A DNA stretch of 64,000 nucleotides from Sneathiella aquimaris. Lineage in GTDB: Bacteria > Pseudomonadota > Alphaproteobacteria > Sneathiellales > Sneathiellaceae. Shown piece by piece: positions 44,611-56,835 of this stretch. The stretch covers positions 3,231,501 to 3,295,500 of the forward strand of contig NZ_CP112881.1 in the NCBI RefSeq assembly GCF_026409565.1. The letters are read 5' to 3'. Within the stretch, counting starts at the first letter, position 1. Each line of letters opens with the position of its first letter. The notes beneath the pieces were generated by a model. The model saw only the letters and a list, made by a program, of their open reading frames with translations. It did no database searches and was not told where the DNA came from. Both the position numbers and the translations under genes were made by a program.

Positions 44611-45536
44611 ACGGGTTTGAATGGATTGTTCCGGTCATCCTGACCGTTATTACTGCCGCAACACCGCTTGTTTTTGCCGGTATTGGTGAATTGGTTACCG
44701 AAAAATCTGGCGTCCTTAATCTGGGTGTTGAAGGCATGATGGTGATCGGTGCTGTCGCCGGATTTGTAACCGCGACCCTTACAGGCAATTACTTACTGGC
44801 TATTCTCGCCGCGGCACTCGCCGGGTCTTTTATGGCTTTTCTTTTTGGCATCCTCACCCTTTCCCTGATGGCCAATCAAGTGGCAACAGGTTTGGCACTT
44901 ACCCTGTTTGGTGTAGGCCTGAGCGCGCTTATCGGTCAGGATTTTGTGGGTGTCCCCGTTGAAAAACTGCCCCAACTTAATATTGAAGGTCTGAGTGACC
45001 TGCCAATTATTGGGACTATTTTATTTGGTCAGGACATTCTGGTTTATTTCTCCTTCGTCATGGTTGGGGCGGTTAGCTGGTTTCTGTACAAGACCAAAGC
45101 GGGCCTGATCCTGCGGGCTGTCGGCGATTCTCATGATGCGGCTCATTCAATTGGCTATTCTGTCATTGGGATTCGTTATCTGGCTGTCATTTTCGGCGGA
45201 GCAATGTCCGGGATTGGCGGGGCTTATCTCTCTCTTGCCTATACACCAATGTGGGCTGAAAACATGACAGCGGGTCGCGGCTGGATTGCCCTTGCCCTTA
45301 TTGTGTTCGCCACCTGGAAGCCGGGTCTGGTTCTGGTTGGTGCCTATATGTTTGGCGGCATTACAATTTTGCAGCTGCACGCACAGGCAGCAGGACTTGA
45401 CTTACCTTCGCAAATATTATCCATGTTGCCTTATCTGGCGACGGTCATTGTCCTTGTCCTGATTTCCAAGGATGAATCACGTATTAGAAAACACGCTCCT
45501 GCTTGTATCGGAAAGATTTTCCATCCTGCAGCGTAA
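44607..45536 (+). CDS. Nucleoside ABC transporter permease 2
   Basis: A 309-residue permease with the GELVTEKSGVLNLGVEGMMVIGA motif and about eight membrane helices. It partners permease 1. The start overlaps the preceding stop by 4 bases (ATGA). Confidence 0.92.
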   Translation: MNGFEWIVPVILTVITAATPLVFAGIGELVTEKSGVLNLGVEGMMVIGAVAGFVTATLTGNYLLAILAAALAGSFMAFLFGILTLSLMANQVATGLALTLFGVGLSALIGQDFVGVPVEKLPQLNIEGLSDLPIIGTILFGQDILVYFSFVMVGAVSWFLYKTKAGLILRAVGDSHDAAHSIGYSVIGIRYLAVIFGGAMSGIGGAYLSLAYTPMWAENMTAGRGWIALALIVFATWKPGLVLVGAYMFGGITILQLHAQAAGLDLPSQILSMLPYLATVIVLVLISKDESRIRKHAPACIGKIFHPAA

Positions 45537-45569
45537 AAAGCAAAACAAGTTTTGACAGAGGAGAAGACT

Positions 45570-48899
<3,330 letters not shown>

Positions 48900-49343
48900 A
48901 TGATCCCTCCCATTGAAAATCCCCGACACGTGTCGCGCACTGCTCGTATGCCAAATGATGAAATCATCAAAATGGTGGATCGCTTTTATGAGAAAGTAAA
49001 AGTCGACGACATCCTTGGTCCTATATTCAATTCAGCAATTGGGGATCACTGGGACGAGCATATGCCTAAAATGTACCGGTTCTGGTCATCTGTCCTGAAC
49101 GGGAGTGGTCTTTATTCCGGTAACCCGATGAAGGTGCATATTTCACTGAAATCCAAAGTCGAACCGGAAAACTTTGATCGATGGCTTTCGTTATTTCATG
49201 AAACCCTGACGGACCTGTTCTGCGAAGACGACGTCGCCTTTATTTTTGGCAAGGCTGAAAATATTGCCCAAAGCCTATCCCTTGGCATGTTTTATAATCC
49301 AGCCAGCCCACATATGCTACAGACGCCGAAAAACTCAACCTAA
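48900..49343 (+). CDS. Group III truncated haemoglobin
   Basis: A 147-residue globin. Group III marks are the MVDRFYEKVKVDDILGPIFN segment, W/F-rich EHMPKMYRFWSSVLNG, and NPMKVHISLKSK with the proximal His. It probably binds O2 or NO in the cytoplasm. It begins on the base following the desulfurase stop, implying coupled translation. Its 3' end overlaps the convergent LysR-type gene by 9 bases. O2 supply or redox protection for urate oxidation is a possible role. Confidence 0.9.
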   Translation: MIPPIENPRHVSRTARMPNDEIIKMVDRFYEKVKVDDILGPIFNSAIGDHWDEHMPKMYRFWSSVLNGSGLYSGNPMKVHISLKSKVEPENFDRWLSLFHETLTDLFCEDDVAFIFGKAENIAQSLSLGMFYNPASPHMLQTPKNST

Positions 49344-50231
49344 GCCCGCAGATACTTTCTCGGCCAGATAATCAATCAACAATCGAACCTTCATAGGGGT
49401 CATTTTCCCATAAGGGTAAAGAGCTGAAATACTCACCGGAGATGGTGGAAATTTTTCCAAAACCGGGATCAGGCGGCCTGCCTTAAGATCGTCTTCGATT
49501 TCCCATCTGGATTTCAACACCAACCCGCGCCCTTCCAGCGCCCATTGGCGAAGAACATCGCCATTGTTACTATCCAGTTGGCCGCGAACCGGAATGGTTT
49601 GCATACCGGTATCGGTCTGCACGCGCCATTGAAACTGGGTTGAACCCGGAAAACGAAGGAGCAGACAATTATGCCGCAGCAAATCATCCGGCTTTTCAGG
49701 GCAACCGTTCACTTCCAAATAATCTGGAGAGGCACAGATAACCCGAGGGCTTTCTGCCAACTTCTTCATCACCAGAGACGAGTCTGATGGATCGGCAATA
49801 CGAATAGCCATATCCATACCTTCGCCCACAAGATCCACAAAGTGATCGGCCAAATGCAGTCGGATTTGTAAATCTGTATATGCCAACTGAAATTCCGAAA
49901 GAAGCGGCGCAAGGTAGCGGCGACCGAATACAACTGGCGCCGTGATCTTCATGCTTCCCGAAGGATTTTCCCGCCTGGAAGATAAACTGGCTTCGGCTTG
50001 CTCAACTTGCCCCAAAATATTCTTGCAATCCTGATAGTACCGTTTGGCTTCTTCAGTCGGCACAACCTGACGGGTTGTCCTATTCAGCAGTCTTACACCG
50101 ATCTGCCTTTCAAGCCGCGCCACGCGTGCGCTGATAACCGCAGTTGACACTCTGAGTTCCCGCCCGGCGCTCGAAAAACTACCCTGCTCCACAACCGCGA
50201 CAAATGCGGCCATATCCGTTAATGTTGCCAT
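49335..50231 (-). CDS. LysR family transcriptional regulator
   Basis: A 298-residue LysR protein. It has an N-terminal winged helix (AFVAVVEQGSFSSAGRELRVSTAVISARVARLERQIG, residues ~8-45) and a C-terminal effector domain (~90-290). It belongs to the CrgA-like branch (LNRTTRQVVPTEEAKRYYQ). It is divergent from puuD with a 15-base palindrome 8 bases before its own start, so it may control urate oxidase. The overall purine regulator candidate is the GntR-type gene. Confidence 0.9.
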   Translation of the reverse strand: MATLTDMAAFVAVVEQGSFSSAGRELRVSTAVISARVARLERQIGVRLLNRTTRQVVPTEEAKRYYQDCKNILGQVEQAEASLSSRRENPSGSMKITAPVVFGRRYLAPLLSEFQLAYTDLQIRLHLADHFVDLVGEGMDMAIRIADPSDSSLVMKKLAESPRVICASPDYLEVNGCPEKPDDLLRHNCLLLRFPGSTQFQWRVQTDTGMQTIPVRGQLDSNNGDVLRQWALEGRGLVLKSRWEIEDDLKAGRLIPVLEKFPPSPVSISALYPYGKMTPMKVRLLIDYLAEKVSAGLG

Positions 50232-50238
50232 TTTATTA

Positions 50239-50253
50239 TCAAAATTATTTTGA
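50239..50253. promoter_or_regulatory. Palindrome TCAAAAT-T-ATTTTGA, candidate LysR site
   Basis: A perfect 7+1+7 inverted repeat directly upstream of the LysR-type start codon and ~115 bases before puuD. The AT-rich T...A symmetry suits a LysR-type autoregulatory site. Confidence 0.45.
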
Positions 50254-50367
50254 AACTATATATTCTTTATTTAGACTTCCAATATAATAAAAAAATTCGC
50301 ACAATTGTCGATCAGTCATTTGCAGGATAAAAGTAATTGGGGACTGACAGGATGAGTGGAGAGACTA

Positions 50368-51570
50368 ATGGGCATTGATCTGATGGAGTGGCTTCTTCTG
50401 GGAGTAAGATGGATCCATATCATAACCGGGATCGCATGGATTGGTGCATCCTTTTATTTCATTTGGCTGGATATGAACCTGACGCCCCCCAAAGCTGGTG
50501 GACGAAAAGACAAGGATGGTGTCGGGGGTGAACTCTGGGCCATTCATGGGGGTGGTTTTTATGAAGTTCAAAAATACCGCGTTGCCCCGCCCGCATTACC
50601 AGACCATCTTCACTGGTTCAAATATGAGGCCTATTTCACTTGGTTAAGCGGCTTCGTACTGCTGACATTACTATATTACTTTGGTGCGGAGATTTACCTG
50701 ATCGACAAAAGTGTCGCGGATATTTCTACAGACACCGCCATTTTGATCGGCTTGGGATCACTGGTCGGCAGCTGGATAGTTTATGATTTCCTATGTAAAA
50801 CCCCGCTTATTCGGCATCAGGGCGTTTTTGGTCTTTGCCTGTTTTTGTTACTCACTGCCGCAGCCTGGGGGTTAAGCGAGGTGTTTAGTGGTCGGGGAGC
50901 CTTCATCCATGTAGGCGCCATTATCGGGACCATTATGGCGGCGAATGTCATGATGGTGATCATGCCCGGCCAGCGGGCCCTTGTTGGCGCCGCAGAACGC
51001 GGCGAAACACCTGATCCTGCGCCGGGCCTAAAAGCGAAACAGCGATCCTTGCATAACAACTACTTCACCCTGCCCGTGCTGTTTATCATGATCAGCAATC
51101 ACTACCCAATGACCTTTGGCCATGAGTTCAGCTGGCTGGTACTTGCCGCAATTGCCGCTGTTGGGGTCTTGGTCCGGCATTATTTCAATATGAAAAACCA
51201 GGGAAAATCGAAACAGGGAATGGTTCTGTTACCCATTGCCTTTGTTTTATTCTTTGCTATTGCCTGGGCTGCCACCCCAAAAACTGAGGACTTCTCAGGC
51301 GCTGATAAAGTCTCATTTACAACCGTCCAAAAAATCATACAGGATCGATGCGTCAGTTGTCATGCCGCCAAACCCACGAGTGAGGATTTTGACACTCCGC
51401 CAAAAGGAGTGGTGCTGGAAACCGCGGCACAAATACTTCGAGAGCACACGCGCATTCGCCAGCAGACTGTCGATACGGATGTTATGCCCTTGGGCAACAT
51501 TACGGAAATGACTGAGGCCGAACGGAAACTTGTTGGTCAGTGGGTCGCACAAGGCGCCAACGCAGACTAA
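50368..51570 (+). CDS. puuD: Membrane urate oxidase PuuD with cytochrome c domain
   Basis: A 400-residue protein. The N-terminal part (~1-300) has about eight membrane helices with conserved WIHIITGIAWIGASFYFIWLD and the HGGGFYEVQKY loop of PuuD. A C-terminal cytochrome c domain carries one haem site, Cys328-x2-Cys331-His332 (CVSCHAA), with a distal Met candidate in DVMPLGN. It oxidises urate to 5-hydroxyisourate and passes electrons to the respiratory chain rather than making H2O2. ATG 50368 follows GGAGAG; the frame opens at a GTG 12 bases earlier. Confidence 0.95.
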   Translation: MGIDLMEWLLLGVRWIHIITGIAWIGASFYFIWLDMNLTPPKAGGRKDKDGVGGELWAIHGGGFYEVQKYRVAPPALPDHLHWFKYEAYFTWLSGFVLLTLLYYFGAEIYLIDKSVADISTDTAILIGLGSLVGSWIVYDFLCKTPLIRHQGVFGLCLFLLLTAAAWGLSEVFSGRGAFIHVGAIIGTIMAANVMMVIMPGQRALVGAAERGETPDPAPGLKAKQRSLHNNYFTLPVLFIMISNHYPMTFGHEFSWLVLAAIAAVGVLVRHYFNMKNQGKSKQGMVLLPIAFVLFFAIAWAATPKTEDFSGADKVSFTTVQKIIQDRCVSCHAAKPTSEDFDTPPKGVVLETAAQILREHTRIRQQTVDTDVMPLGNITEMTEAERKLVGQWVAQGANAD

Positions 51571-51596
51571 TCAGTTCTTTACTCAATTACGGAATT

Positions 51597-51628
51597 GAAA
51601 GGGCCGCTTTGCAAAAAGCGGCCCTTTC
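51597..51628. terminator. Strong hairpin after puuD
   Basis: A perfect 14-bp stem (GAAAGGGCCGCTTT and its complement) closed by a GCAA tetraloop, between puuD and the glycosyltransferase. There is no T run, so termination may be incomplete. Confidence 0.65.
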
Positions 51629-51658
51629 AGTATAAAGACCACAGGCAGGAGGGTATTC

Positions 51659-52678
51659 ATGAAAGTCATGCAAGCGATTGGCGGCGCCGGGCACGGCGGA
51701 GCAGAAACATTTTTCGTCAATCTGGCGGGTGCTTTTCATCGCTCCGGATTTGATCAGCTTCTGACAATGCGGGCGAACGAAACCCGGAAAATACAATTGC
51801 TCGAACAGGGCCTAACGCCCATCGAACTCCGGTTTGGCGGAAAATTCGATTTCTTTACCCGGCGTAAGCTCCAACATATGGCAAATACGTATAAACCCGA
51901 TATGTTTATGAGCTGGATGTCGCGGGCTTCCGACCTGACCCCTGACGGGAATTTCCCAAAACTTGCCCGGCTTGGAGGCTATTACAAGCTTAAGTATTTT
52001 CAAAAAAGCAATCATCTGATTGGTAATACCGAAGCGCTCTGTGACTTTATCATTCAGCAAGGTTGGCCTGCACAGAGAACCCATTATATTCCCAATTTTC
52101 TAACCTGGAAATCCGTGCCGCCCATTGATCGGGCTTCCTTAAACACCCCGGAAGGCGCTACAGTGCTACTGTCCTTGGGACGCCTGCATCATAACAAGGC
52201 GATGGATACTGCGCTCAAAGTTCTCGCTGATCTGGACAATTGCTATTTGTGGATTGCCGGTGCCGGTGATTTATTGGCCGATCTTCAAAAACTGGCAGAC
52301 ACCCTTGATGTTACCGACAGAGTTCGTTTTCTTGGGTGGCGTACGGATAAGGAGGCCCTGTTTGCAGCGGCAGACATTTGTTTATATCCATCCCGCATCG
52401 AACCATTTGGAAATGTTACATTGGACGCTTGGGCATCCGGCACCCCCATTGTCGCAGCGGCCTCTGCCGGACCAGCGGCCTATATCACGCATGGCGTGAA
52501 CGGATTACTGGCAGACGTCGATAACGTAGGGGAACTGAGTGCGCATGTCAGATCTGTTGTTGAAGAATCCGGCTTATCGGAGACGCTCACGAAAAATGGT
52601 CTTGCAGAATATAATCAAAAATTCACGGAACAGGTCGCTGTTCAAAACTGGAAGTCCCTTTTTGAACAGGTAACCTGA
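51659..52678 (+). CDS. Glycosyltransferase family 4 (GT-B)
   Basis: A 339-residue GT-B enzyme using a nucleotide-sugar donor. The N-terminal glycine-rich start GGAGHGGAETFFVNLA and the C-terminal domain (LLSLGRLHHNKAMD, RVRFLGWRTDKEALFAAADICLYPSRIEPFGNVTLDAWASGTPIVA) with the donor-binding E-x7-E are clear. It is probably involved in lipopolysaccharide or surface glycan assembly. It is monocistronic with a strong AGGAGG site and has no surface-polysaccharide neighbours. Confidence 0.9.
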   Translation: MKVMQAIGGAGHGGAETFFVNLAGAFHRSGFDQLLTMRANETRKIQLLEQGLTPIELRFGGKFDFFTRRKLQHMANTYKPDMFMSWMSRASDLTPDGNFPKLARLGGYYKLKYFQKSNHLIGNTEALCDFIIQQGWPAQRTHYIPNFLTWKSVPPIDRASLNTPEGATVLLSLGRLHHNKAMDTALKVLADLDNCYLWIAGAGDLLADLQKLADTLDVTDRVRFLGWRTDKEALFAAADICLYPSRIEPFGNVTLDAWASGTPIVAAASAGPAAYITHGVNGLLADVDNVGELSAHVRSVVEESGLSETLTKNGLAEYNQKFTEQVAVQNWKSLFEQVT

Positions 52679-52696
52679 CCCGCAACAAGCCTGATC

Positions 52697-53473
52697 CTAG
52701 TGACGGAAATTACTTCCTTTATTGTCAAGAATACGCAGCAGACCATCCCATTCGAGGACATTCCGGCTACTCAGTGATTTGAATTGCTCCAGCGCTGTTT
52801 CACACACTTCAACCGGCGGAATAATAATTTCTGATCCACCACTCAAGGCTTGAATTTGAGCCTGACAGGCTTTTTCAAGATAGAAAATGCGTCGGAACGC
52901 TTCTGCAACTGTCGTACCGACTGTCAATAAACCATGGTTGCGCAGGATCATGGCAATATTATCTTCACCCAAGTCCCGAACCAGACGCTCCCGTTCGTCC
53001 AGATTAAGGGCAATCCCTTCGTATCCGTGATAAGCCAGTCTGTTATAGAACATGAGTGAATGCTGTGAAATTGGAAGTAAACCCTGCTTTTGCGCAGAAA
53101 CCGCCATGCCTGAAACTGTATGTGTATGCAAAACGCATTCAACATCATGCCGTGCGCCATGGACAGCACTGTGAATGGTATATCCCGCAGGGTTGATGAA
53201 AAAATCGGTTTCATCCAGGACGTTTCCGTCAATATCAACCTTCACAAGGCTGGAAGCTGTAATTTCATCGAAAAACAAGCCATAAGGATTGATCAAAAAC
53301 TGGTCATGAGACCCGGGAATACGGGCCGAGATATGTGTGAAAATCAAATCCGACATATCATAATGAGCGACCAACTGATAACAAGCGGCAAGATTGACAC
53401 GAGTTTCCCATTCTTCGTCTGACACCTTGCCTTTCAGGCTGGGCACCATCTGTTTAATTTTATCAACTCCCAT
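52697..53473 (-). CDS. Class II aldolase/adducin family protein
   Basis: A 258-residue zinc-dependent class II aldolase-fold protein. The ligands are visible in IFTHISARIPG, ECVLHTHTVSGMAVS (HxH) and LRNHGLLTVG. Members split or decarboxylate phosphorylated or plain hydroxy-acids; the substrate cannot be predicted. It is 29 bases downstream of the acyl-CoA dehydrogenase and probably shares an operon with it and the IclR regulator. Confidence 0.88.
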   Translation of the reverse strand: MGVDKIKQMVPSLKGKVSDEEWETRVNLAACYQLVAHYDMSDLIFTHISARIPGSHDQFLINPYGLFFDEITASSLVKVDIDGNVLDETDFFINPAGYTIHSAVHGARHDVECVLHTHTVSGMAVSAQKQGLLPISQHSLMFYNRLAYHGYEGIALNLDERERLVRDLGEDNIAMILRNHGLLTVGTTVAEAFRRIFYLEKACQAQIQALSGGSEIIIPPVEVCETALEQFKSLSSRNVLEWDGLLRILDNKGSNFRH

Positions 53474-53502
53474 TTTCAGCTCCTTTGTTCCATTATTTAT
53501 TA

Positions 53503-54657
53503 TTAGCCGTTTACTGATTTCAGCATATTTCTGCCAATAACCAGTTGTTGGATTTGTGTTGTGCCTTCATAGAGTCGCAGCAACCGAACATCGCGGTAAA
53601 ACCGCTCGACCTTATATTCCGACATATATCCGGCCCCGCCGTGGATCTGAACGGCCTTATCCGCGATACGTCCGGCGGCTTCCGTTGTGAACATTTTACA
53701 ACAGGCCGCAAGCATCGCAATATCCTCTCCGGCATCATAACGGCGGGCCGCATCAAGGGTCATTGATGTTCCAGCATACAGATCCGCCTGACTGTCAGCA
53801 AGCATGGCCTGTACCAATTGGAACTCTCCAATGGCTTGACCAAACTGTTTGCGATCCGCGGCATAAGTCAGGCCCTCATGCAGAATACGCTCGGAAATGC
53901 CGGTGGCGACCGAACTCAAATGAAGGCGCCCACGATCCAGCACTTTCATAGCAGTATAAAAACCCTGCCCTTCTACGCCACCAAGCAGGCAATCTTTAGG
54001 GACCCGCACATCTTCAAAAATGACATCGCTGGTCTTCGTGCCGCGCTGTCCCATTTTGTCGTCCGCCTTGGCAATTGTAATGCCCGGCGTAGCAGGGTCG
54101 ATTAGAAAAGCGGAAACACCGGAGGCACCTTTTCTGGAAATGTCCGTTCGTGCCATAACAGTAAGCATGCCCGCCCGCAAAGCATTGGTGATATAGCGCT
54201 TTGTTCCGTTTAGGACGTAGTCATCACCGTCTTTGATCGCGGTGGTCTTGAGCGATGCAGCGTCTGAGCCGGCCTCTGGTTCGGTCAGACAAAAGGAAGA
54301 ACTGATCTCTCCCGTTGCAAGCCGTGGCAAATATTGTTGCTTCTGTTCTTCCGTACCGGTCATGACAAGGCCCTGACTGCCAATTCCAACCGTTGTTCCA
54401 ATGACAGAGCGAAATGAAAGTGATGCCTGGCAAATCTCATGAATGATGCCGCATTCCTGCTCCATATTCAGGCCGATCCCACCATATTCTTCAGGAATGG
54501 AAAGACCAAACAGGCCAAGTTCCTTCATTTCCTCGATGATATCTTCAGGAACATCGTTTGTTTGTTCGACAATATCTTCGGCAGGAACAAGACGTTCTCG
54601 GACGAAGCGGCTCACCGCTTCTTTCATTTGTGAATAGGTTTCCTGATCTAATGCCAT
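53503..54657 (-). CDS. Acyl-CoA dehydrogenase
   Basis: A 384-residue FAD enzyme of the acyl-CoA dehydrogenase family. It has CLTEPEAGSDAASLKTTA (FAD/substrate loop), DRGRLHLSSVATG, QAMLADSQADLYAG, and the C-terminal VERFYRDVRLLRLYEGTTQIQ with the catalytic Glu. It oxidises an acyl-CoA at the alpha-beta bond. No CoA ligase or transferase is nearby, so the source of its thioester is unclear. It is second in the IclR-ACAD-aldolase run. Confidence 0.93.
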   Translation of the reverse strand: MALDQETYSQMKEAVSRFVRERLVPAEDIVEQTNDVPEDIIEEMKELGLFGLSIPEEYGGIGLNMEQECGIIHEICQASLSFRSVIGTTVGIGSQGLVMTGTEEQKQQYLPRLATGEISSSFCLTEPEAGSDAASLKTTAIKDGDDYVLNGTKRYITNALRAGMLTVMARTDISRKGASGVSAFLIDPATPGITIAKADDKMGQRGTKTSDVIFEDVRVPKDCLLGGVEGQGFYTAMKVLDRGRLHLSSVATGISERILHEGLTYAADRKQFGQAIGEFQLVQAMLADSQADLYAGTSMTLDAARRYDAGEDIAMLAACCKMFTTEAAGRIADKAVQIHGGAGYMSEYKVERFYRDVRLLRLYEGTTQIQQLVIGRNMLKSVNG

Positions 54658-54735
54658 TGCACCAAGTCCTTTTTTGTTTTTCTTGATTGAGTGTTAGTAG
54701 TTAGAGGGTCGTTTCTTTTAGAGTTACAGGCAAAG

Positions 54736-55542
54736 TCAGGACGGGCCACACATGACCTCGACGCCCCTTGCCAACGCAACCAGTTGTGGTCCAATTTCTT
54801 CGCGCAGCTTGTCTTCTGACACGAGATAAGCAGATCCACCGCAATTAAAAGACATCAGATCGCCATTACTGGAATCCCAAACCGGAACGCCGACCGCACT
54901 GGTCGCGCGCTGCCAGTCACCACTGGACAGACAAAATCCAAAGTCCTGAAAATCCCGCATTGCCTGTTCAAGGCCACTGTTGATTCGGCCCCAGTCGGCG
55001 CCCGCATCCCGTTTCACATGATCCAGCAAAAAGTTTCGTTCGTCTTCCTGCATGCGGCAAAGATAAGCGCGCCCCATTGAAGTTGTTGCAATCGGAATAT
55101 ACGAACCGACCTCCAAAACAAGGGTACTAGACACCGATCCTCTCGCGGCCTCAACGTATAGCATTGTCAGCTTTTCCCGAGCCCCGAGTGCTACACTATA
55201 TCCGGTTTGCTTAGCCATCTCACGCATTGCAGGACAGGCGAATAAGCGCAGTCTGCTATTCGCCAAAACGGTATATCCAAGGGAAAGAACAGCTGGTGAC
55301 GGCTCGTAACGCCCTATATCTTCTCGGTGAATCAGATATCCAAGCTGAACAAGTGTATTGGTCAATCGCGATACTGTTGACCGCGGCAAAGATGTCCTTT
55401 TTGCAAGATCATTATTGCCAACAGCGCCTTCACCAGGTCTGAAGGCCCGCAAGACTTCCAAGCCTCGCGCAAGGGACGTTACAAAATGCCGATCTTTTTC
55501 AACCGGATCGTCCACAATTTCTTCAAATTTTTTAATGGTCAT
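54736..55542 (-). CDS. IclR family transcriptional regulator
   Basis: A ~268-residue regulator with an N-terminal winged helix (~20-85, NDLAKRTSLPRSTVSRLTNTLVQLGYL) and a C-terminal GAF-like effector domain (TSMGRAYLC; VGVPVWDSSNG). The ATG at 55542 is preferred to an upstream TTG. It is divergent from the first TAXI-TRAP operon, and the palindromes at 55610-55626 and 59036-59050 have the 15-base two-arm form usual for IclR operators. It probably controls both transporters and the two catabolic genes. Confidence 0.9.
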   Translation of the reverse strand: MTIKKFEEIVDDPVEKDRHFVTSLARGLEVLRAFRPGEGAVGNNDLAKRTSLPRSTVSRLTNTLVQLGYLIHREDIGRYEPSPAVLSLGYTVLANSRLRLFACPAMREMAKQTGYSVALGAREKLTMLYVEAARGSVSSTLVLEVGSYIPIATTSMGRAYLCRMQEDERNFLLDHVKRDAGADWGRINSGLEQAMRDFQDFGFCLSSGDWQRATSAVGVPVWDSSNGDLMSFNCGGSAYLVSEDKLREEIGPQLVALARGVEVMCGPS

Positions 55543-55599
55543 CCTCGATCTCAGTTGAATATCAGACGGAATAAAATTAGATAAATACAATAAATTATT

Positions 55600-55626
55600 G
55601 CGGAATTAAATTCTGCTATGCAGAAT
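55600..55626. promoter_or_regulatory. IclR-type operator with three alternating half-sites
   Basis: GCGGAAT-TAA-ATTCTGC-TAT-GCAGAAT contains three half-sites in alternating orientation, each 3 bases apart. The right-hand pair is a perfect 7+3+7 palindrome (55610-55626). It lies between the IclR-type gene and the first TAXI-TRAP operon. The same 15-base core recurs at 59036-59050. Confidence 0.7.
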
Positions 55627-55689
55627 ACCCTTCTAATGGAATCACGAGAAGAAAAAAAGTTCCATTTTCATTGGGAGGAGAAGAAGCAT

Positions 55690-56835
55690 ATGAAAACAGG
55701 ATTAATTTCCGTAGCGTCAGCAATTGTATTCGGGCTTACAGGTTTAGCAACGGCAAGTGACGTAAAATTACCAGGTACACTTGCCTGGAGCGCTTACAAC
55801 ACTGGTACAACAGGCTATAACCAGTCTGTAGCAATTGGCAAGGCACTTAAAGACAAATACGGCGTAAACTTGCGCGTCGTACCGGGCAAAAACGATATTT
55901 CCCGCATGTCGCCCTTGCGCACGAACAAGGTTCAGTTTGTTGCTAACGGCGGCGGCACCTATTTTGCTTCTGAAGGCGTGTTTAACTTTGCATCAAAGGC
56001 ATGGGGACCCCAAAAAGTCAGACTGGTCATGTCTGCAACATCAGACGCGAATATTGGATTAGGCACAGCCGCGGACGCAAATATTCGCAAAATGTCTGAT
56101 CTGAAAGGCAAGCGCGTCGGTATTGTCCGCGGCTCGCCTGCCCTCACAATTGGTGCGCAAGCGGCTCTGGCATTTGCCGGCCTGACATTTGACGATGTCG
56201 AAGTGATCGAATTTGGTGGTTACGGTGCGATGTGGAAGGGCATGGTCAGCGGTCAGGTTGATGCTGCCATTGCGTCAACCGTTTCAGGACCGACAAAAAA
56301 ACTACAGGCGTCACCACGTGGCATCTATTGGCCAGATTGGCCGCATGACGACAAAGAAGGCTGGAAACGCCTGAATGAGGTCGCCCCTTATTTTGTTCCT
56401 CATGTCGCAACACTTGGCACCGGAATTTCAAAAGACAAACCCTATGAAGCTGGGTCCTACCCATACCCCATTCTGATCACACAGGACGATCAGGATCCTG
56501 AGCTGGTCTATTCCATGGCCAAAGCCATTCACACAGAATATGATAATTATAAAGATGCTCTTCCTGCGATGTCCGGTTGGAATCTTGACCGTCAGACGTT
56601 CAAGTGGGCTGTTCCTTATCATGAAGCAGCCGTTAAATACTGGAAAGAGATCGGCGCCTGGACGGCCGAAATGGACGCCCATAACAATGCCCTGATTGAC
56701 CGTCAGAATACTTTGGCTGATGCATGGGCAACAATGGCATCCAAAGACCTTTCTGAAGAAGACTTCAAAACCGAATGGATGAAAGTCCGCGCGGCCGCAC
56801 TGGAAGCAAAAGGCATGAATCCAGTATGGAAATAA
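55690..56835 (+). CDS. TAXI-type TRAP transporter substrate-binding protein 1
   Basis: A 381-residue periplasmic binding protein of the TAXI (TRAP-associated extracytoplasmic immunogenic) family. The signal peptide ends TATA-SD. Family features are TLAWSAYNTGTTGYNQSVAIGKAL, a VVPGKNDISRMSPLR segment and LKGKRVGIVRGSPAL. The ligand is unknown but probably a carboxylate, given the catabolic neighbours. ATG 55690 follows GGGAGGAG; the longer frame upstream runs through the operator. It overlaps the permease gene by 10 bases. Confidence 0.92.
   Translation: MKTGLISVASAIVFGLTGLATASDVKLPGTLAWSAYNTGTTGYNQSVAIGKALKDKYGVNLRVVPGKNDISRMSPLRTNKVQFVANGGGTYFASEGVFNFASKAWGPQKVRLVMSATSDANIGLGTAADANIRKMSDLKGKRVGIVRGSPALTIGAQAALAFAGLTFDDVEVIEFGGYGAMWKGMVSGQVDAAIASTVSGPTKKLQASPRGIYWPDWPHDDKEGWKRLNEVAPYFVPHVATLGTGISKDKPYEAGSYPYPILITQDDQDPELVYSMAKAIHTEYDNYKDALPAMSGWNLDRQTFKWAVPYHEAAVKYWKEIGAWTAEMDAHNNALIDRQNTLADAWATMASKDLSEEDFKTEWMKVRAAALEAKGMNPVWK

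Noticed and set aside
49335-49343. Globin/LysR 3' overlap as a sign of a frameshift
   Set aside because: Both proteins end at normal family length; a 9-base convergent overlap is common.
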